Shown here piece after piece: positions 61,937 through 64,000 of a stretch of DNA of 64,000 bases; position 1 is the first letter of the stretch; each line of letters opens with the position of its first letter. The DNA is from Alistipes ihumii AP11. GTDB lineage: Bacteria > Bacteroidota > Bacteroidia > Bacteroidales > Rikenellaceae. The stretch is taken from positions 930,001 through 994,000 of the forward strand of contig NZ_CP102294.1 in the NCBI RefSeq assembly GCF_025144665.1. Direction: 5' to 3'. Below the pieces are notes generated by a model. That model ran no database searches. It was not told the DNA's origin and saw only the letters and a program-made list of their open reading frames with translations. Position numbers and translations under genes: made by a program.

Positions 61937-62737
61937 ATGATCAAGAAGATGACAATGCTGGCGCTGACCGTCTGCACGCTCTGCGCGACGGAGGCACAGG
62001 CCCAGATCAAGCTGGGCGGTAAAACGCTGAACGCGCAGAAACTCGTCCAAGCGGGCGCCGACATGATAAAAGCCGTCACGCTTTCCGATGCCGACATCGC
62101 GGCCCTCAGCCGCGAGGCGGTCGAATGGATGGATAACAACAATCCCGTGTCACCCGACACTTCGGCCTACAGCCAACGGCTCAAGAGGCTGACCGAGAAT
62201 GTCAAAGTCGACGGATTGGAACTGAACTTCAAAGTTTACGAAGTGGCCGACGTCAACGCGTTCGCCTGCGGGGACGGAAGCGTGCGCGTATTCAGTTCGC
62301 TGATGGATCTGATGGACGACCGGCAGCTGATGGGCGTGATCGGGCACGAGATAGGACACGTCGTGCATGCCGACACGAAGGATGCGATGAAGAACGCATA
62401 CATGGCCTCGGCCGCACGCAATGCGGCCGGCTCGGCCGGAGGTACGCTGGCCAAACTGACCGACTCGCAACTGGGCGACCTCGTGCAGGCTTTCTCGAAC
62501 GCGCAATTCTCCCAAAAACAGGAGTCGGCCGCAGACGACTTCGGATTCGATTTCTGCGTCCAGAACGGTCTGGACCCTTATTCGATGGCCTCGGCCCTCG
62601 AAAAACTGGCCGAACTGTCGCAAGGCTCCCAGTCGTCGGGACTGCAAAGAATGTTCTCGTCGCATCCCGACAACCAGAAACGCGCCGAGCGGATGCGAGC
62701 GCGGGCCGAGGAGCTGATCCGGCAACAGCAACAATAG
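61937..62737 (+). CDS. Secreted M48-family metallopeptidase
   Basis: A 266-aa exported zinc protease. Signal peptide ~1-22 (TEAQAQ). Zinc motif HEIGH at residues 137-141, with the third ligand Glu196 in QKQESAADDFG. It is a compact, soluble BepA/LoiP-like form without membrane helices or TPR repeats. Such enzymes do quality control of outer-membrane proteins in the periplasm. A terminator follows 34 nt after the stop codon, so it is monocistronic. Confidence 0.92.
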   Translation: MIKKMTMLALTVCTLCATEAQAQIKLGGKTLNAQKLVQAGADMIKAVTLSDADIAALSREAVEWMDNNNPVSPDTSAYSQRLKRLTENVKVDGLELNFKVYEVADVNAFACGDGSVRVFSSLMDLMDDRQLMGVIGHEIGHVVHADTKDAMKNAYMASAARNAAGSAGGTLAKLTDSQLGDLVQAFSNAQFSQKQESAADDFGFDFCVQNGLDPYSMASALEKLAELSQGSQSSGLQRMFSSHPDNQKRAERMRARAEELIRQQQQ

Positions 62738-62771
62738 GCACGTCTACGCCGTCGTAAGACATGCCGGAGAA

Positions 62772-62799
62772 AGGCGCCGTATAGCAACGGCGCTTTTTT
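62772..62799 (+). terminator. Terminator of the M48 gene
   Basis: Stem GCGCCGT/ACGGCGC with a 6-nt loop, followed by six T. Confidence 0.85.
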
Positions 62800-63125
62800 C
62801 ATGCGGGCTTTCCGACGAACGAAATTCTTTTCAAGGACCGCGCGGCGAATCGCAGGCCGGGGCGGATGCCCGAAGACACGAAATCCGGTTTCGAGCGGCT
62901 CGGTCCGCGATCCGGCAGGACAAAGCCGGCAAGACCGGAGCCCTCTCCGCGAGAAGTCATGGGAAATGCCAGCCGCCAGCTTCATTCCGCCTCCGTGAAA
63001 TCGTTCCGACGGAAGCCCCGGGCACGGTCCGCACAATAACAGAACGGACAGCCGACCGGCAAATCGGGGCATTCCTTTGCCATACAGCGCACATCTTCAC
63101 CTAACCGACAGGAAAATCGACCGGT
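62800..63125. other. Gene-free stretch
   Basis: GC-rich; no convincing gene or repeat. Confidence 0.45.
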
Positions 63126-63833
63126 CTAAGGAGTCGTCAGAGCGGCGAACCAGTAGGCGTAGGACTTCACCGCACCGTCTTCGAGCGTCACCGTGTAGCT
63201 CCGGCGGACAGGCCCGCCCAAACGGAACGGAATCGGATAGCGGAACATTCCGCCCGCATGGCAGAACGTATGATATTCGCCGTTCTCGCCGCACGGATCG
63301 ACACCGTCGGGCAAATCGTCTCGAAACGTTCCGTCGATCGTCCGCCCGATCCAATCGGCACCGAGGCAGGAAGCATCGGTCGTTACAACGACCGTTTCGA
63401 GTCCCGAGGCGAGAAAAGCGGCCATAATCCGTTCCGGCCCCTGTCCCCACAGCGGCTCGACCACCGTCACGCCATACGGCTCCAACTGACGCTCCCGGTA
63501 CGCGCGCACGTCCTGCAAAAAAATATCCCCGAAGATAAAATGTTCGGCTCCCCGGGCGACGAAATCGCCGACGGCCTCAGCCATCGCCCGCTCGTAGTCC
63601 TCGATCCCCTTCCCTGTCGGGACAATACGGATCGGCAGCCCGATGCTGTCGGCCTGCATCCGGAGCAGCTCGGCCGGAATGCCGTGCATCGACGAGCGGT
63701 CATTCGACGCATCGACCGTCGTAAGCAGCGAGACGACCTCGTAACGGTCCTCCCGCAGCACCGTCTGCAACGCCAGCGCGGAATCCTTTCCTCCGCTCCA
63801 GTTGAAAACCGCCCGTCGCCTCTGCTCTACCAT
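63126..63833 (-). CDS. Dph6-related ATP pyrophosphatase
   Basis: A 235-aa protein of the PP-loop (N-type ATP pyrophosphatase) superfamily, related to diphthine-ammonia ligase. PP-loop SGGKDS at residues 13-18; family motifs FGDIFLQDVRAYRERQL and DPCGENGEYHTFCHAG. Bacteria lack diphthamide, so the real substrate is another carboxylate or amide; MJ0570-type proteins of this group are often near cobalamin or transport genes. Its start ATG overlaps the stop codon of the upstream gene (7-nt overlap), showing translational coupling. Confidence 0.85.
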   Translation of the reverse strand: MVEQRRRAVFNWSGGKDSALALQTVLREDRYEVVSLLTTVDASNDRSSMHGIPAELLRMQADSIGLPIRIVPTGKGIEDYERAMAEAVGDFVARGAEHFIFGDIFLQDVRAYRERQLEPYGVTVVEPLWGQGPERIMAAFLASGLETVVVTTDASCLGADWIGRTIDGTFRDDLPDGVDPCGENGEYHTFCHAGGMFRYPIPFRLGGPVRRSYTVTLEDGAVKSYAYWFAALTTP

Positions 63834-64000
63834 GACAGTGAATCGATCGAATGATTGGTGAAAAATCCGCTGATCAGCGTGAAATATTCCGGTAACCTCC
63901 CGTCGACGCTCCAGCGCAACTCGATGCCGAGCAATTCCGAAGCCGTCCGCCCCAGATCGAAGCCAAGCGCCTCGAGCGACGGGCGTATTTTCCCGGGCCG
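63827..64000 (-). CDS. C-terminal part of an unidentified protein (cut by window edge)
   Basis: 57 codons and a TAG stop lie inside the window; the frame is open to the edge. Residues read RPGKIRPSLEALGFDLGRT ... FFTNHSIDSLSW. I do not recognise the family. It overlaps the Dph6-like gene by 7 nt, so the two form an operon and likely act together. The terminal aromatic residue would suit an outer-membrane protein but is weak evidence. Confidence 0.6.
   Translation of the reverse strand, partial: RPGKIRPSLEALGFDLGRTASELLGIELRWSVDGRLPEYFTLISGFFTNHSIDSLSW

Overview
The window reads as the chromosome of a GC-rich member of the Bacteroidales, most likely Rikenellaceae/Alistipes-like. That placement is an inference from fimbrillin (type V pilus) lipoproteins, several promoters with the Bacteroidetes pattern TTG/TTTG - 19-20 nt - TAnnTTT(G/A), DUF3078, DUF3575, DUF5119 and HEAT-DUF1080 proteins, and glycan-degrading operons; no marker gene fixes the genus.

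Region 1 (1-12942) is the outstanding locus. A seven-gene minus-strand pilus operon (DUF3575 protein, DUF5119 lipoprotein, four fimbrillin-type lipoproteins, then a large tip-like lipoprotein) ends in a complete diversity-generating retroelement (DGR). The last 3' stretch of the tip gene is a variable repeat (3361-3554). Downstream lie a MutS-domain-I-like accessory gene, avd, a template repeat (1773-1966) and a DGR reverse transcriptase. Template and variable repeat differ at 15 of 194 positions, and all 15 are adenines in the template strand. The system is built to rewrite the C-terminal ligand-binding face of a pilus tip protein.

Region 2 (13640-16026) holds tRNA-Asn(GTT) and a small phage-derived remnant: a winged-helix-like gene, a tRNA-like minihelix in its leader, a 160-nt array of GGYNN pentamers, and a phage gene interrupted by an amber codon where relatives carry Trp. 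Region 3 (16328-24023) has a TonB-dependent receptor, TspO, an MBL-fold protein, a PepSY-like protein, a small conserved protein, a regulator-like protein, and three paralogous, separately terminated structured RNAs in tandem on the minus strand.

Region 4 (24359-36622) is a seven-gene minus-strand operon led by a LacI-type regulator whose perfect palindromic operator sits just downstream of its promoter: GH78, GH2, ROK kinase, gmhA, and two GH36 enzymes. Divergent from it is hddA-hddC-gmhB, which with gmhA completes the GDP-D-glycero-alpha-D-manno-heptose pathway. Region 5 (39639-48739) carries DUF3078, an NRAMP transporter, MgtC/SapB, tRNA-Glu(CTC), a pseudouridine synthase, a GH106-like glycosidase and a secreted orphan. 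Region 6 (48740-64000) carries a HEAT-repeat double-DUF1080 protein with its Gfo/Idh/MocA partner, a SIMPL protein, a complete RND efflux operon, an M48 peptidase, a Dph6-like ATP pyrophosphatase and one gene cut by the window edge. A 97-bp inverted duplication of the DUF1080 gene's 3' end and terminator lies in the gap before it.
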